A DNA stretch of 12,959 bases from SZUA-365 sp034002405 (GTDB taxonomy: Bacteria > Bacteroidota > Ignavibacteria > SZUA-365). The translations under genes were made by a program, and so were the position numbers. This document shows, one piece after another, positions 4,789 through 11,602 of the stretch. The stretch covers positions 1 to 12,959 of the forward strand of contig JAVFAS010000078.1 of NCBI GenBank assembly GCA_034002405.1, read 5' to 3'. Below the pieces are notes generated by a model. The model was given only the letters and a program-made list of their open reading frames with translations, did no database searches and was not told the DNA's origin. Position 1 is the stretch's first letter. The number at the start of each line of letters is the position of its first letter.

Positions 4789-6468
4789 CTACGGGGCGCT
4801 TTCTCGTCGTGCGGTGAGTTCCTGATTCTGCTGGAATTGGCTCACCGCCTGCGGCGAGATGCCGAGCAATCGCGCGGCGGCGCTGGGACTACCGCCCCCC
4901 ATCTCGAGCGCGCGTGTGAAGACCCGATCCCGAAGTTCGTCGAGGAATTCCTGCCAACGGAACCCACTATGGAGCGGGGGAAGCGGGAACGCATCAACGG
5001 TCGATGTGCGCGCGTCCAACATTTTAAAATGATGATGGTCGATTTCCTCGCCCTCCGCCATGGTCCAGGCACGTTCGATGGCCGTGCGCAATTCGCGGAT
5101 ATTCCACCGCTCCCACGCGCTGGTCGTCAGTAATTGAAGTGCTTCGGGTGTGAAGGTCTTGTGCACGCCCTCGTTGCGGTTGACGACGCCGAGCAGGTGC
5201 TGGGCGACGCGGGGGATGTCCCCGCGCCGCTCGCGCAGGGGAGGGACGTGAATCGTCCCGACGCTGAGCCGGGAGAGCAGGTCGTCGCGGAAACGGCCGT
5301 CCCGCACGCGTTGATGCAGGTCCGCATTCGTCGCGGCGATGACGCGCACGTCGACGTGCTGCGTCCTGGAGTCCCCGACGCGTTGAATCTCGTGATTCTC
5401 GAGCGCGCGAAGCAGCGTGGCCTGGATCTCGAGAGGGAGATCACCGATTTCATCGAGGAATACTGTCCCGCCGTCCGCGGCACCGAATTTCCCCACGCGG
5501 TCGCGATCGGCACCGGTGTACGCGCCTTTCTTCACACCGAAGAGCTCGCTTTCGGCAAGTGTCGCGGTGATGGCCGCGCAGTTCATGGTAACGAACGGCC
5601 GTTCGCTGCGCGGGCTCAGACGCTGGATGTACCGCGCCAGCAAATCCTTGCCGGTGCCGGTCTCCCCGGTGATGAGCACGGGGATCGAACGCTGCGCGTA
5701 CCGAAACGCGGTGTACAGCATCTCCCGGACACAGGGTTCCTCGCCGATGATGCCCACTTCCGTTGCGATCGCGAGATAGTCCGGCGCGGTGGACGGTGTC
5801 GCGGCTTCAAAAGAGATATCAATATCGGAATCCATCGCGGCGTCCGCTTCCACCCGGTCGGGAGGACTGGCGCGCTGCTGTTTCATCTCCATTGGGGGGA
5901 GGGGTCGCATTGCGTGTACACGATCCCCCAGATCGAGCGAAGAAATGATCGCCGATCCCGTGGCGTCTGCCATTCGTTCCGTGGCGTCTGCCATTCGACC
6001 CGCCACGGGTCGCTTCTCCGGAGTGATGTCCCGCACCTCCGGCGGCGCGGCGGAAATGTGATCGGGCATTCGCACTTCGATCAGTCCCAGCCAGGGCCGA
6101 AGACGCTCCGCGAGCGACAGCCAGGCCGCCTGCATCTGCTGCGTTCCCGGGGTGATGAATCCGGAACATGATTCTCCACCGTGCCGACGGCGCATGATTT
6201 CCAGCTTGTCGAGAAGGACGTCCCGGATCACCGCGAAATCCTTCTGATCTTCAAGCCCCGTTGAAACCAGTACAATCCTGCTTTCAGCATGCAGCGCGGC
6301 AATCGCCTCCCGGGTTGCGCGGGTTTGCGCGTTGCTTCCCGGCGTGGAGAGGAGATAGATCATTGCATACCGCCGCTGCTCGAGGAGCGTGAGAATTGGT
6401 CCGGGTTTTGTACCGGATCTCCCGAAGTATGGATCGTATTCGCCGACGAATGAAACCAGTACGGACAT
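4789..6468 (-). CDS. Sigma-54 activator with N-terminal CARF-like (RtcR-type) sensor
   Basis: A 559-residue transcriptional activator. The N-terminal ~135 residues look like a CARF domain: a hydrophobic first strand (VLVSFVGE, 3-10), GPILTLLEQRRY (23-34), and the signature SGFITPGTQQM (102-112) typical of oligonucleotide-second-messenger sensors. A low-complexity linker (about 140-235) follows. The AAA+ domain (about 238-470) has Walker A GETGTGKD (268-275), sigma-54 contact loop GAYTGA (315-320, a GAFTGA variant), Walker B GGTVFLDEIGD (333-343) and arginine fingers in FRDDLLSRL. A Fis-type helix-turn-helix ends the protein (GGSPSAAARLLGISPQAVSQF, 524-544). RtcR, the best-known relative, turns on RNA-repair genes, but no rtcB or rtcA is present here. 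GGAGG lies 4 bases before the start. It is divergent from the vWA gene (79 bases apart). The sigma-54 part is certain; the CARF call is by motif. Confidence 0.85.
   Translation of the reverse strand: MSVLVSFVGEYDPYFGRSGTKPGPILTLLEQRRYAMIYLLSTPGSNAQTRATREAIAALHAESRIVLVSTGLEDQKDFAVIRDVLLDKLEIMRRRHGGESCSGFITPGTQQMQAAWLSLAERLRPWLGLIEVRMPDHISAAPPEVRDITPEKRPVAGRMADATERMADATGSAIISSLDLGDRVHAMRPLPPMEMKQQRASPPDRVEADAAMDSDIDISFEAATPSTAPDYLAIATEVGIIGEEPCVREMLYTAFRYAQRSIPVLITGETGTGKDLLARYIQRLSPRSERPFVTMNCAAITATLAESELFGVKKGAYTGADRDRVGKFGAADGGTVFLDEIGDLPLEIQATLLRALENHEIQRVGDSRTQHVDVRVIAATNADLHQRVRDGRFRDDLLSRLSVGTIHVPPLRERRGDIPRVAQHLLGVVNRNEGVHKTFTPEALQLLTTSAWERWNIRELRTAIERAWTMAEGEEIDHHHFKMLDARTSTVDAFPLPPLHSGFRWQEFLDELRDRVFTRALEMGGGSPSAAARLLGISPQAVSQFQQNQELTARRESAP
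5958..5997. repeat. In-frame 21-base tandem duplication in the activator linker
   Basis: A 19-base unit (5958-5976) is repeated exactly at 5979-5997, a period of 21 bases (7 codons). It gives RMADATERMADATG around residues 158-171 of the activator, between sensor and AAA+ domains. The perfect copies suggest recent slippage that changed linker length. Confidence 0.85.
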
Positions 6469-6501
6469 GGGACCTCCGGGGTCGGAATGCGAAGAAGCTT
6501 C

Positions 6502-6531
6502 AAACTACGGTACACGCATCGACAATCACAA
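6502..6531 (-). promoter_or_regulatory. Possible promoter of the sigma-54 activator gene
   Basis: On the minus strand TTGTGA (6531-6526), an 18-base spacer and TAGTTT (6507-6502, followed by G) resemble a sigma-70-type promoter. The start would be near 6495, about 27 bases before the ATG. The site overlaps the leader of the divergent vWA gene. Confidence 0.35.
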
Positions 6532-6547
6532 CCAGAAGGAGACTGCG

Positions 6548-7228
6548 ATGAACGATTACAGGACAGGCACGCATGGCATCAACGGCGGTCAGACCGCTGC
6601 CGCTCGCAATGCCGAGGGATCACGGACGGAATCACGCACGCACATCATTTGCATCGTCGATCGATCGGGTTCGATGCAGCCCATCGCCGACAATGCAATC
6701 GGCGGATTCAATGCCTTTCTCGAAAGCCAGAGGACACTGCCTGGTGAAGCGGTGGTCACGCTGGTCCTTTTCGACCACGAATACTTCCGCCTCTGCCGGG
6801 CGGTCCCGATCCGGCAGGCGCCGCGACTCGACCACGGGAATTATTATCCCCGCGGGACCACGGCGCTCCTCGACGCGATCGGGAGGACGCTGGAGGATGT
6901 GGAATCAGCAATGGCCGCACGGAACGCGGAGAAGGAACATGTCATCGTCGCGATACTCACGGACGGTTTGGAGAATTCCTCGACGGACTATTCCGCGGAA
7001 GCGATCGCGCAACGAATCGACGCGCTGCGCACGGAACACGGATGGGAGTTTTTGTATCTCGGGGCGAATCAGGACGCGATTTCCGTCGCGGGCCGGATGA
7101 ATATTCCCGCGGCGTCGAGTGCGAATTTCGCCGCAACGAGCGCGGGCGTCCATCATGCCTATGCCATGATGAACGCGCAGGTCGCCTTCATGCGCAGGGA
7201 GCCGGACCGCTCCCGTCGCAGGAAGTGA
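6548..7228 (+). CDS. Stand-alone von Willebrand A (vWA) domain protein
   Basis: A 226-residue cytoplasmic protein with no signal peptide or TM segment. After a short unstructured N-terminus comes a vWA fold (about 32-180) with an intact metal-ion (MIDAS) site: DRSGS (38-42), Thr104/Thr105 in GTTAL, and Asp139 in LTDG. The surrounding pattern (IGGFNAFLE, GEAVVTLVLFDHEY, ALLDAIGRTLE, GWEFLYLGANQDA) matches a widespread family of small bacterial vWA proteins of unknown function. The ATG at 6548 has AAGGAG 6 bases upstream; an earlier in-frame ATG at 6389 would run into the opposite gene. vWA domains usually hold a partner protein through the metal ion. Its divergent partner is the CARF-like activator, so joint function is plausible but not shown. 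No sigma-54 (-24/-12) promoter is visible upstream. Confidence 0.88.
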   Translation: MNDYRTGTHGINGGQTAAARNAEGSRTESRTHIICIVDRSGSMQPIADNAIGGFNAFLESQRTLPGEAVVTLVLFDHEYFRLCRAVPIRQAPRLDHGNYYPRGTTALLDAIGRTLEDVESAMAARNAEKEHVIVAILTDGLENSSTDYSAEAIAQRIDALRTEHGWEFLYLGANQDAISVAGRMNIPAASSANFAATSAGVHHAYAMMNAQVAFMRREPDRSRRRK

Positions 7229-7239
7229 TGATCTCGCGG

Positions 7240-7584
7240 TCACGAGGAGTTGCCGCTGTAATCGCCGATCGCGAGTTCCGGTTTCCCATCCTCGTCGAGA
7301 TCGGCGACGGCGGTTCCGTGATAGGCGACATCATCTTCGCCGTGGAGTACCTCGAGCTGCCCGTCCCCGTCGGTGTCGGCGATGGTCGGAGGCGAGTCGC
7401 TTCCGCGAGAAGGTGCCGCCCAGAGTATCGCGCCCGTGGCCCCGTCGAAACAATACGTCATGGGTTTGCAGGAATTGGGGACGATCACATCGAGTGTGCC
7501 GTCGCCGTCGCCGTCGGCGTCGAAGATGAGCGGCGCGGTGTCATCGCAACCATGGTGCGTCGACCAATTTCGTACGCGCAGGAA
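7240..7584 (-). pseudogene. Fragment of a secreted FG-GAP/VCBS-repeat protein
   Basis: The minus-strand frame encodes three Asp-rich calcium-binding-type repeats: DADGDGDGTLDVIV, DTDGDGQLEVLH and DLDEDGKPELAIG, with CFDGATGAILW between. These are beta-propeller repeats typical of large secreted proteins. There is no start codon near the beginning of the homology, no signal peptide, and the frame ends abruptly at GDYSGNSS-stop where such proteins normally continue. The join HGEDDVAYHGTAVADL also suggests an internal deletion. The 5' end is cut where the promoter of the peptidase gene begins. It is a decayed remnant, not a working gene. Confidence 0.7.
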
Positions 7585-7596
7585 TGCGTCGGATTT

Positions 7597-7603
7597 ATTA
7601 CAT
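7597..7603 (+). promoter_or_regulatory. Candidate -10 element of the metallopeptidase gene
   Basis: TACATTG (7597-7603) equals the -10 region found before the fluoride operon. It lies 27 bases before the ATG at 7630. I see no convincing -35 hexamer at normal spacing. Confidence 0.35.
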
Positions 7604-7629
7604 TGACGCGAAACAGACTGGAGTGGACG

Positions 7630-8469
7630 ATGCGTTGGCAAGGCAGGAAAGAAAGTTCGAATGTCGAGGACCGCCGGGGACGGCCGTCGGGAAAAATGGT
7701 GGGAGGTGGGATCGGGACACTCGTGATCGTGGTCGCGATTTACCTTCTCGGTGGAGATCCGTCACAGTTTCTTGGTGATTCGCAGCACATGACTGGTGGG
7801 GACGCGCAATCATATGAGCAGACCGCGGAGGAACAGGAACTCGCGAGTTTTGTATCGGTCGTGCTCGCCGAGACGGAAAGCGTCTGGACAAAACTGTTCC
7901 GGGAACAGGGAATAGAATATTCCTATCCGAAATTGGTGTTGTTTACCCAGAGCGTCGAATCCGCCTGCGGGGTCGCCGGTTCGAGCACGGGACCCTTTTA
8001 TTGTCCGGGCGACCAGAAGGTCTATATCGATCTCTCGTTCTGCGACGAACTGCAGAAGCGTTTCAAGGCACCCGGAGATTTCGCCCTGGCCTACGTGATC
8101 GCGCATGAAGTGGGCCACCACGTGCAGACGTTGCTCGGCATCAGCCAGAAGGTCCAATCCCTCCGCTCGCGCCTGAGCGAAAAGGAATACAACGCCTATC
8201 TTGTGCGGCTGGAGCTGCAGGCCGATTATTTCGCGGGGGTCTGGGCGCACTACGCGGAGCGTATGAACTTGCTCGAAGCCGGTGATATCGAGGAAGCACT
8301 CAACGCGGCCAGCGCGGTCGGAGATGATACGATTCAGAAGCAGGCACAGGGGTATGTCGTCCCCGACAGCTTCACGCACGGCACCGCCGCGCAGCGCCAG
8401 CGGTGGTTCGCCCGCGGGTTCACATCCGGTGACATGAACGGGGGAGATACGTTCAACGAGCCGATCTGA
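7630..8469 (+). CDS. Neutral zinc metallopeptidase (YpfJ family)
   Basis: A 279-residue protein with a short basic N-terminus, one TM helix (about 24-40) and an extracytoplasmic peptidase domain. Family motifs are in order: SACGVAGSSTGPFYCPGDQKVY (111-132), YIDLSFCDEL (132-141), zinc-binding HEVGHH (159-164) with catalytic Glu160, and LELQADYFAGVWAHY (194-208), whose Glu195 is the likely third ligand. SFTHGTAAQRQRWF (247-260) is the conserved C-terminal block. The length is normal for the family. The physiological substrate is unknown. The ATG at 7630 is chosen because the N-terminal 'MRWQGRKESSNVEDRRG' pattern is typical of the family and GGAG lies upstream; in-frame starts further up run into other genes. 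The gene is convergent with the GNAT gene, 23 bases away. Confidence 0.93.
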   Translation: MRWQGRKESSNVEDRRGRPSGKMVGGGIGTLVIVVAIYLLGGDPSQFLGDSQHMTGGDAQSYEQTAEEQELASFVSVVLAETESVWTKLFREQGIEYSYPKLVLFTQSVESACGVAGSSTGPFYCPGDQKVYIDLSFCDELQKRFKAPGDFALAYVIAHEVGHHVQTLLGISQKVQSLRSRLSEKEYNAYLVRLELQADYFAGVWAHYAERMNLLEAGDIEEALNAASAVGDDTIQKQAQGYVVPDSFTHGTAAQRQRWFARGFTSGDMNGGDTFNEPI

Positions 8470-8492
8470 GGCCGGGCTTCCGTTTCCCTCGC

Positions 8493-8774
8493 TCAGGCGA
8501 GCACGTCGTGAATTTCCGGCGTGCGGTCGAAAACGCGGTGCGCATAGGAGCAGAGCGGTCGGATCCGTTTGCCATTCGCGCGCGCGAAGTTGACCGCCGC
8601 CATGACGAGCTGCCGGGCAATATCCCTGCCGCGAAATTCAGGCAACACCTCCGTATGATCGATGACAAATGTGTCGTGATCTCGCCATACATAGGTGAGG
8701 TGCCCCGTGTCCACCCCTTCCTCCGACGCCACGAAGCGTCCATCGGTCTGTGTCTCGTGTTGAGTGATCTGCAT
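8493..8774 (-). CDS. Small GNAT-fold N-acetyltransferase (YjdJ-like)
   Basis: A 93-residue protein of the short GNAT family. It has the acetyl-CoA binding turn PEFRGRDIARQLVMAAVNFAR (45-65), IRPLCSYAHRVFDRTPEIHDVL (71-92) with Cys75 in the usual place, and a FVIDHTEVLPEFRG strand. The substrate is unknown; these proteins may modify small amines or proteins. The ATG at 8774 is preferred over the earlier in-frame start at 8846 because AAGGA lies 8 bases upstream and the family begins here. Single-gene transcription unit. Confidence 0.88.
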   Translation of the reverse strand: MQITQHETQTDGRFVASEEGVDTGHLTYVWRDHDTFVIDHTEVLPEFRGRDIARQLVMAAVNFARANGKRIRPLCSYAHRVFDRTPEIHDVLA

Positions 8775-8812
8775 GGGAAACGTCCTTTCCGGTTCATGGA
8801 TGGTCCACGACG

Positions 8813-8819
8813 CAAGATA
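8813..8819 (-). promoter_or_regulatory. Candidate -10 element of the GNAT gene
   Basis: TATCTTG on the minus strand (8819-8813) lies 38 bases before the GNAT ATG and resembles the TAyMTTG elements before crcB, the peptidase and the 120-residue protein. No clear -35. Confidence 0.35.
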
Positions 8820-8882
8820 CGAAATCCCCGGTCCACCCGCCGTCATGCGCGCCGCCGCGTTCCGCGTGGAGGTGCGTCATGG

Positions 8883-9005
8883 GTGATCCGAAATCCTGTT
8901 CTCGATGCCACCGGGCGTCAGGTGGAAACGCGGGTGAAATTCTCCCTCACCGGCCGGGTTCCACGGGATGAGGAGGAGGTTCTGCTGACCATGGCACGTG
9001 CCTGA
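8883..9005 (+). CDS. Possible small gene (40 aa), unidentified
   Basis: From a GTG at 8883 a 40-codon frame ends at TGA 9003-9005, with a protein-like translation (VLDATGRQVETRVKFSLTGR, then VPRDEEEVLL). GGAGG at 8868-8872 is 10 bases before this GTG, or 6 bases before an overlapping ATG at 8879 in another frame. That ATG gives a 30-residue product with a CSRC motif, so it is unclear which frame is used. An intrinsic terminator begins 10 bases after the 40-codon frame, which fits a short transcript. No family is recognised. Confidence 0.28.
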   Translation: MIRNPVLDATGRQVETRVKFSLTGRVPRDEEEVLLTMARA

Positions 9006-9015
9006 TCACAAGAAG

Positions 9016-9051
9016 GAAGCCCCGCGTTTCGGCGGGGCTTCTGTTATTTTT
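9016..9051. terminator. Bidirectional intrinsic terminator
   Basis: GAAGCCCCGC (9016-9025) and GCGGGGCTTC (9032-9041) form a perfect 10-bp stem with a 6-base loop. The plus strand continues TGTTATTTTT. The minus strand continues with a T-rich CTTCTTGTG tract, so the hairpin can also end transcripts of the minus-strand operon, whose last stop codon is 40 bases away. Confidence 0.85.
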
Positions 9052-9081
9052 CACGGAACAGGTCGGAAAGAATATTCGTCA

Positions 9082-9444
9082 TCAACTGTTGACGAACGCC
9101 CAGACCTCATCCTCGCTCTCGGCGATATACACAATCTTGAGATGCACGACGCGATCGGTCCCGTTCAACAGCATGGAGTCGTAATAGTAGGTCGGCAACG
9201 GGCGTTTGTCGGGTTCGTTGTTGATCCATTCCTCGACGGCGTCGATGATGCCCGCCGGCAGGTTCAGCACATAATCCCGCATGACGTAAATCCGTCCGGC
9301 CTCGTCGATGCCGAGATAGAAGAGAACGGAGTCGTATATCGCCGGGACAACGGGGATGCGGTCGCCCTGGATCGCGCACACATGCACGGACGTGAGAATA
9401 TGATTGCCGTCGCGGTCATGGTCCATTCGATAAAATTGCAGCAT
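9082..9444 (-). CDS. Hypothetical 120-residue protein with its own promoter
   Basis: An internal ATG at 9444 in the frame above is preceded by AGGAG at 5 bases and a good promoter (9489-9517). The product is acidic and soluble, with no signal peptide or TM segment. Visible segments include YDSVLFYLGIDEAGRIYVMR (37-56), AVEEWINNEPD (69-79) and HLKIVYIAESEDEVWAF (101-117). The mixed alpha/beta composition suggests a compact domain. I do not recognise the family. Independent expression signals suggest this, not the long fusion, is the original gene. Confidence 0.55.
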   Translation of the reverse strand: MLQFYRMDHDRDGNHILTSVHVCAIQGDRIPVVPAIYDSVLFYLGIDEAGRIYVMRDYVLNLPAGIIDAVEEWINNEPDKRPLPTYYYDSMLLNGTDRVVHLKIVYIAESEDEVWAFVNS

Positions 9445-10587
9445 GGGAACTCCTGTAGGGAAGAATTGTCTCCGAATATGCTGAATACAAGGTACGCACT
9501 TCGGTGCGATCACACAAGATGGCGACGGCGCGTGTCGATCGCGAAACGCCTCTGCGTATCGACCGCCGTTGCGTCGCAGGGCGATCCAGAATCCGATTGG
9601 CGCGATAAGCAGTGCGTACTGCATGGCCGCATCGCTGATGAATTCCTGTCCCATCAGCGTGCGCGGGACGAGCATCATGAAGACGTACACGAGCGGACCG
9701 ACGATGATGCCCATCAGTACCCAGGAGATGTTCCGGCGCTGGTGCACGCTTTCGATGTGCAGGGCGGAGTGCTCGAAATTGATGACCGACGCGAGCAGTC
9801 CCGTGACAATGAACGCATCGTTGACCGTGCCATGCAGCAGGCAGTACAACGGGGAAGGGATGGCACCGTCCGCGCCCGTCATGGTGACAAGCGCATCGAT
9901 GGACGCGGCGATTCCCGCCGCGGCGATGGCGTAGCCGGCCGGCAGGACGGAGCGTTTGGGTGCGTTCTTGGTCGCTGGGTAGACGCAACTGAAGTGGAAG
10001 AAGAGAACGGGAACCATCCAGATTGCGCAATCAAACAACAGGCGGAGCGCGAAATTCACGGCTGCTGGATACAGTGTGTGCGTACCCCAGTCGAGCGTGA
10101 CCATGGCCGCGGTCCCGAGCGCGGTGGCGAGTAAGATGCCACGATAGGCACGGTCGCGATATCGAAGTGCCACGCCGAGTGCGAAGAGGAGGAACCCGGC
10201 GGCAACGATCAGGGATGTCGCGATATCCATTCCGCTGTAGGCGGCTTCAAACGTGATGATGCGTGCGCGTTCCCGGTCCCCGACTCGCTCCGTGATCGCG
10301 GCGCGTTCTCCGCTTCGATACCGCGGGAGCATGGCGGGGATATGACGCGCGGACGGAACGCGTTCCTCGTTGATTGCGAGCAGGACAGGGGCAGGCGCCA
10401 TGGTTTCCGAACCGTAGTGCATGGTGAGCATCGGACGTTGATAGTCCCGTGGCAGGGCCGCGGCCTCACGTTTCGCCACGACGTTCAGGCAGGTCGCGAC
10501 GATGAGCAGCAATGCGGAGAGCGCCGCGAGCGGAATCGCGAATGCATGGGAGCGAGTCGCGGCGACGAGCGGTGCTGGTGATTTCAT
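9082..10587 (-). CDS. Eight-TM sensor-like protein lacking output domain, fused in frame to downstream gene
   Basis: The single open frame is 501 codons. Residues 1-340 form a membrane module: TM1 (about 15-37), an extracytoplasmic loop of about 80 residues, then seven TM helices (about 120-338). Patterns such as LFFHFSCVYP (195-204) and QRRNISWVLMGIIVGPLVY (283-301) are those of the 7TM input module of sensor histidine kinases. In such kinases the last helix leads into a GAF/kinase region, but here residues 341-381 read like translated intergenic DNA, and no kinase or phosphatase follows. The rest (382-501) equals the 120-residue protein that has its own promoter and ribosome binding site. 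The most likely history is loss of the kinase part and of the stop codon. Start: ATG at 10587 with GGAG 8 bases upstream; the frame is open further up, into the lipid-kinase gene. It is last in the lipid operon. Confidence 0.65.
   Translation of the reverse strand: MKSPAPLVAATRSHAFAIPLAALSALLLIVATCLNVVAKREAAALPRDYQRPMLTMHYGSETMAPAPVLLAINEERVPSARHIPAMLPRYRSGERAAITERVGDRERARIITFEAAYSGMDIATSLIVAAGFLLFALGVALRYRDRAYRGILLATALGTAAMVTLDWGTHTLYPAAVNFALRLLFDCAIWMVPVLFFHFSCVYPATKNAPKRSVLPAGYAIAAAGIAASIDALVTMTGADGAIPSPLYCLLHGTVNDAFIVTGLLASVINFEHSALHIESVHQRRNISWVLMGIIVGPLVYVFMMLVPRTLMGQEFISDAAMQYALLIAPIGFWIALRRNGGRYAEAFRDRHAPSPSCVIAPKCVPCIQHIRRQFFPTGVPMLQFYRMDHDRDGNHILTSVHVCAIQGDRIPVVPAIYDSVLFYLGIDEAGRIYVMRDYVLNLPAGIIDAVEEWINNEPDKRPLPTYYYDSMLLNGTDRVVHLKIVYIAESEDEVWAFVNS
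9489..9517 (-). promoter_or_regulatory. Promoter inside the fused frame, driving the 120-residue protein
   Basis: On the minus strand TTGTGT (9517-9512), an exact 17-base spacer and TACCTT (9494-9489, followed by G). The predicted start is near 9482, giving a leader of about 38 bases before the ATG at 9444. It falls in the part of the long frame with no protein-like composition. Confidence 0.55.
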
Positions 10588-10648
10588 GATCCTGCTCCAG
10601 GATGACGTGTGATCATGGACGGCCGGGGAAAACATCGCCCGATACGGG

Positions 10649-11581
10649 TCAACACAACAGGTCGAGAGGTTGTGCCGCGATCGAGATTTCACAGGGCAGG
10701 ACGCCGCAGGGATCTCCGTCGTGCTCGACATCACCACGGACGGCGCCTTCCTCGATGCGCAGGATGGTACAACCGCGGACGGACAGGTAGTCCGTGTCCG
10801 CGAATTTCTTTCCGCGATACAGAAGGCGAAGGAGGGGAAGCAGATTCCGCGTGTTGACCGCGCGGAGCGTCATCAGGTAGAATTGTCCCGCACGGCGGTA
10901 TTCCTCATTCGCCACCTTGATCCCGGAGGCGATATGCGGGGTGAGTCCGATGGAGATATTATAGACCGCGGACAGTCGCAGCGGCGATCCATCGATGATG
11001 CATTCATAGGAATCGGGGGTATATGTGCGCAGGATGAGCAGCAGCGACCACAGCGTTCCCATCGTATCTCCGAGACGCTTCCGGATTCCCGCATTCGCCC
11101 GTGCCGCGAGCGTGGCGCCGAGACCGATGTTCGCGCAACAGGCGAAATAACGCACCGCGCGTCCGTGGGCTTCGCCGTGCAGGGCAAAGCGGATCATCCC
11201 GACGGGAATGGGCCGCGTTCTTCCACGCAGGGTCGTCCGCACCGCATCGTCGACGCCAAGGGGCAGGCCGTAGCTGCGGCAGAAGTCCGGGCTGGTGCCG
11301 GTATGCACCACGCCGAATCGTGCGCGGGAGATCCGCATCCCATTCTCGTCGAAAAACCCATTCAGCACGTTGTTGATCGTGCCATCGCCGCCGATCGCCA
11401 GTACGGCGTCGTACCCGCGTTGGTTTGCCTCCCGTGACAGCGTGACGGCGTCATCGAATTGCCGCGTCTCGGCGGCGTCGAACGTGCAGCCGGCACGGGA
11501 GAGCAGCGCGAGGCAGCGGTGGGCATCCGCCGCACCGCGGCCGCCGCGCGCATGGGGATTATATATCACGAAGTATCGCAT
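10649..11581 (-). CDS. Diacylglycerol kinase-family lipid kinase
   Basis: A 310-residue protein with the DAGK catalytic domain: YNPHARGGRG (7-16), the ATP-site GGDGTINNVLNG (64-75), and HTGTSPDFCRSYGLP (93-107), a variant of the usual GTxNDFAR block. The conserved C-terminal acidic block reads VEHDGDPCG (285-293), with Asp290 where many family members have Glu. Enzymes of this family phosphorylate diacylglycerol, sphingoid bases, ceramide or other lipid alcohols at the membrane surface. The substrate cannot be read from sequence. It starts 21 bases after the oxoamine synthase gene with a weak ribosome binding site, so translational coupling is likely. The neighbouring alpha-oxoamine synthase makes a sphingoid or related amino-lipid substrate plausible (inference). 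Confidence 0.88.
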   Translation of the reverse strand: MRYFVIYNPHARGGRGAADAHRCLALLSRAGCTFDAAETRQFDDAVTLSREANQRGYDAVLAIGGDGTINNVLNGFFDENGMRISRARFGVVHTGTSPDFCRSYGLPLGVDDAVRTTLRGRTRPIPVGMIRFALHGEAHGRAVRYFACCANIGLGATLAARANAGIRKRLGDTMGTLWSLLLILRTYTPDSYECIIDGSPLRLSAVYNISIGLTPHIASGIKVANEEYRRAGQFYLMTLRAVNTRNLLPLLRLLYRGKKFADTDYLSVRGCTILRIEEGAVRGDVEHDGDPCGVLPCEISIAAQPLDLLC

Positions 11582-11602
11582 GGGAATCGTGTGATAGGCC
11601 GT

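Noticed and set aside
5134..6171. A 345-codon plus-strand frame inside the sigma-54 activator
   Set aside because: Shadow of a GC-rich gene whose Walker A, Walker B and GAYTGA motifs are all on the minus strand.
8998..10134. A 378-codon plus-strand frame opposite the membrane protein
   Set aside because: Low-complexity charged translation without motifs; the minus strand shows TM helices and expression signals.
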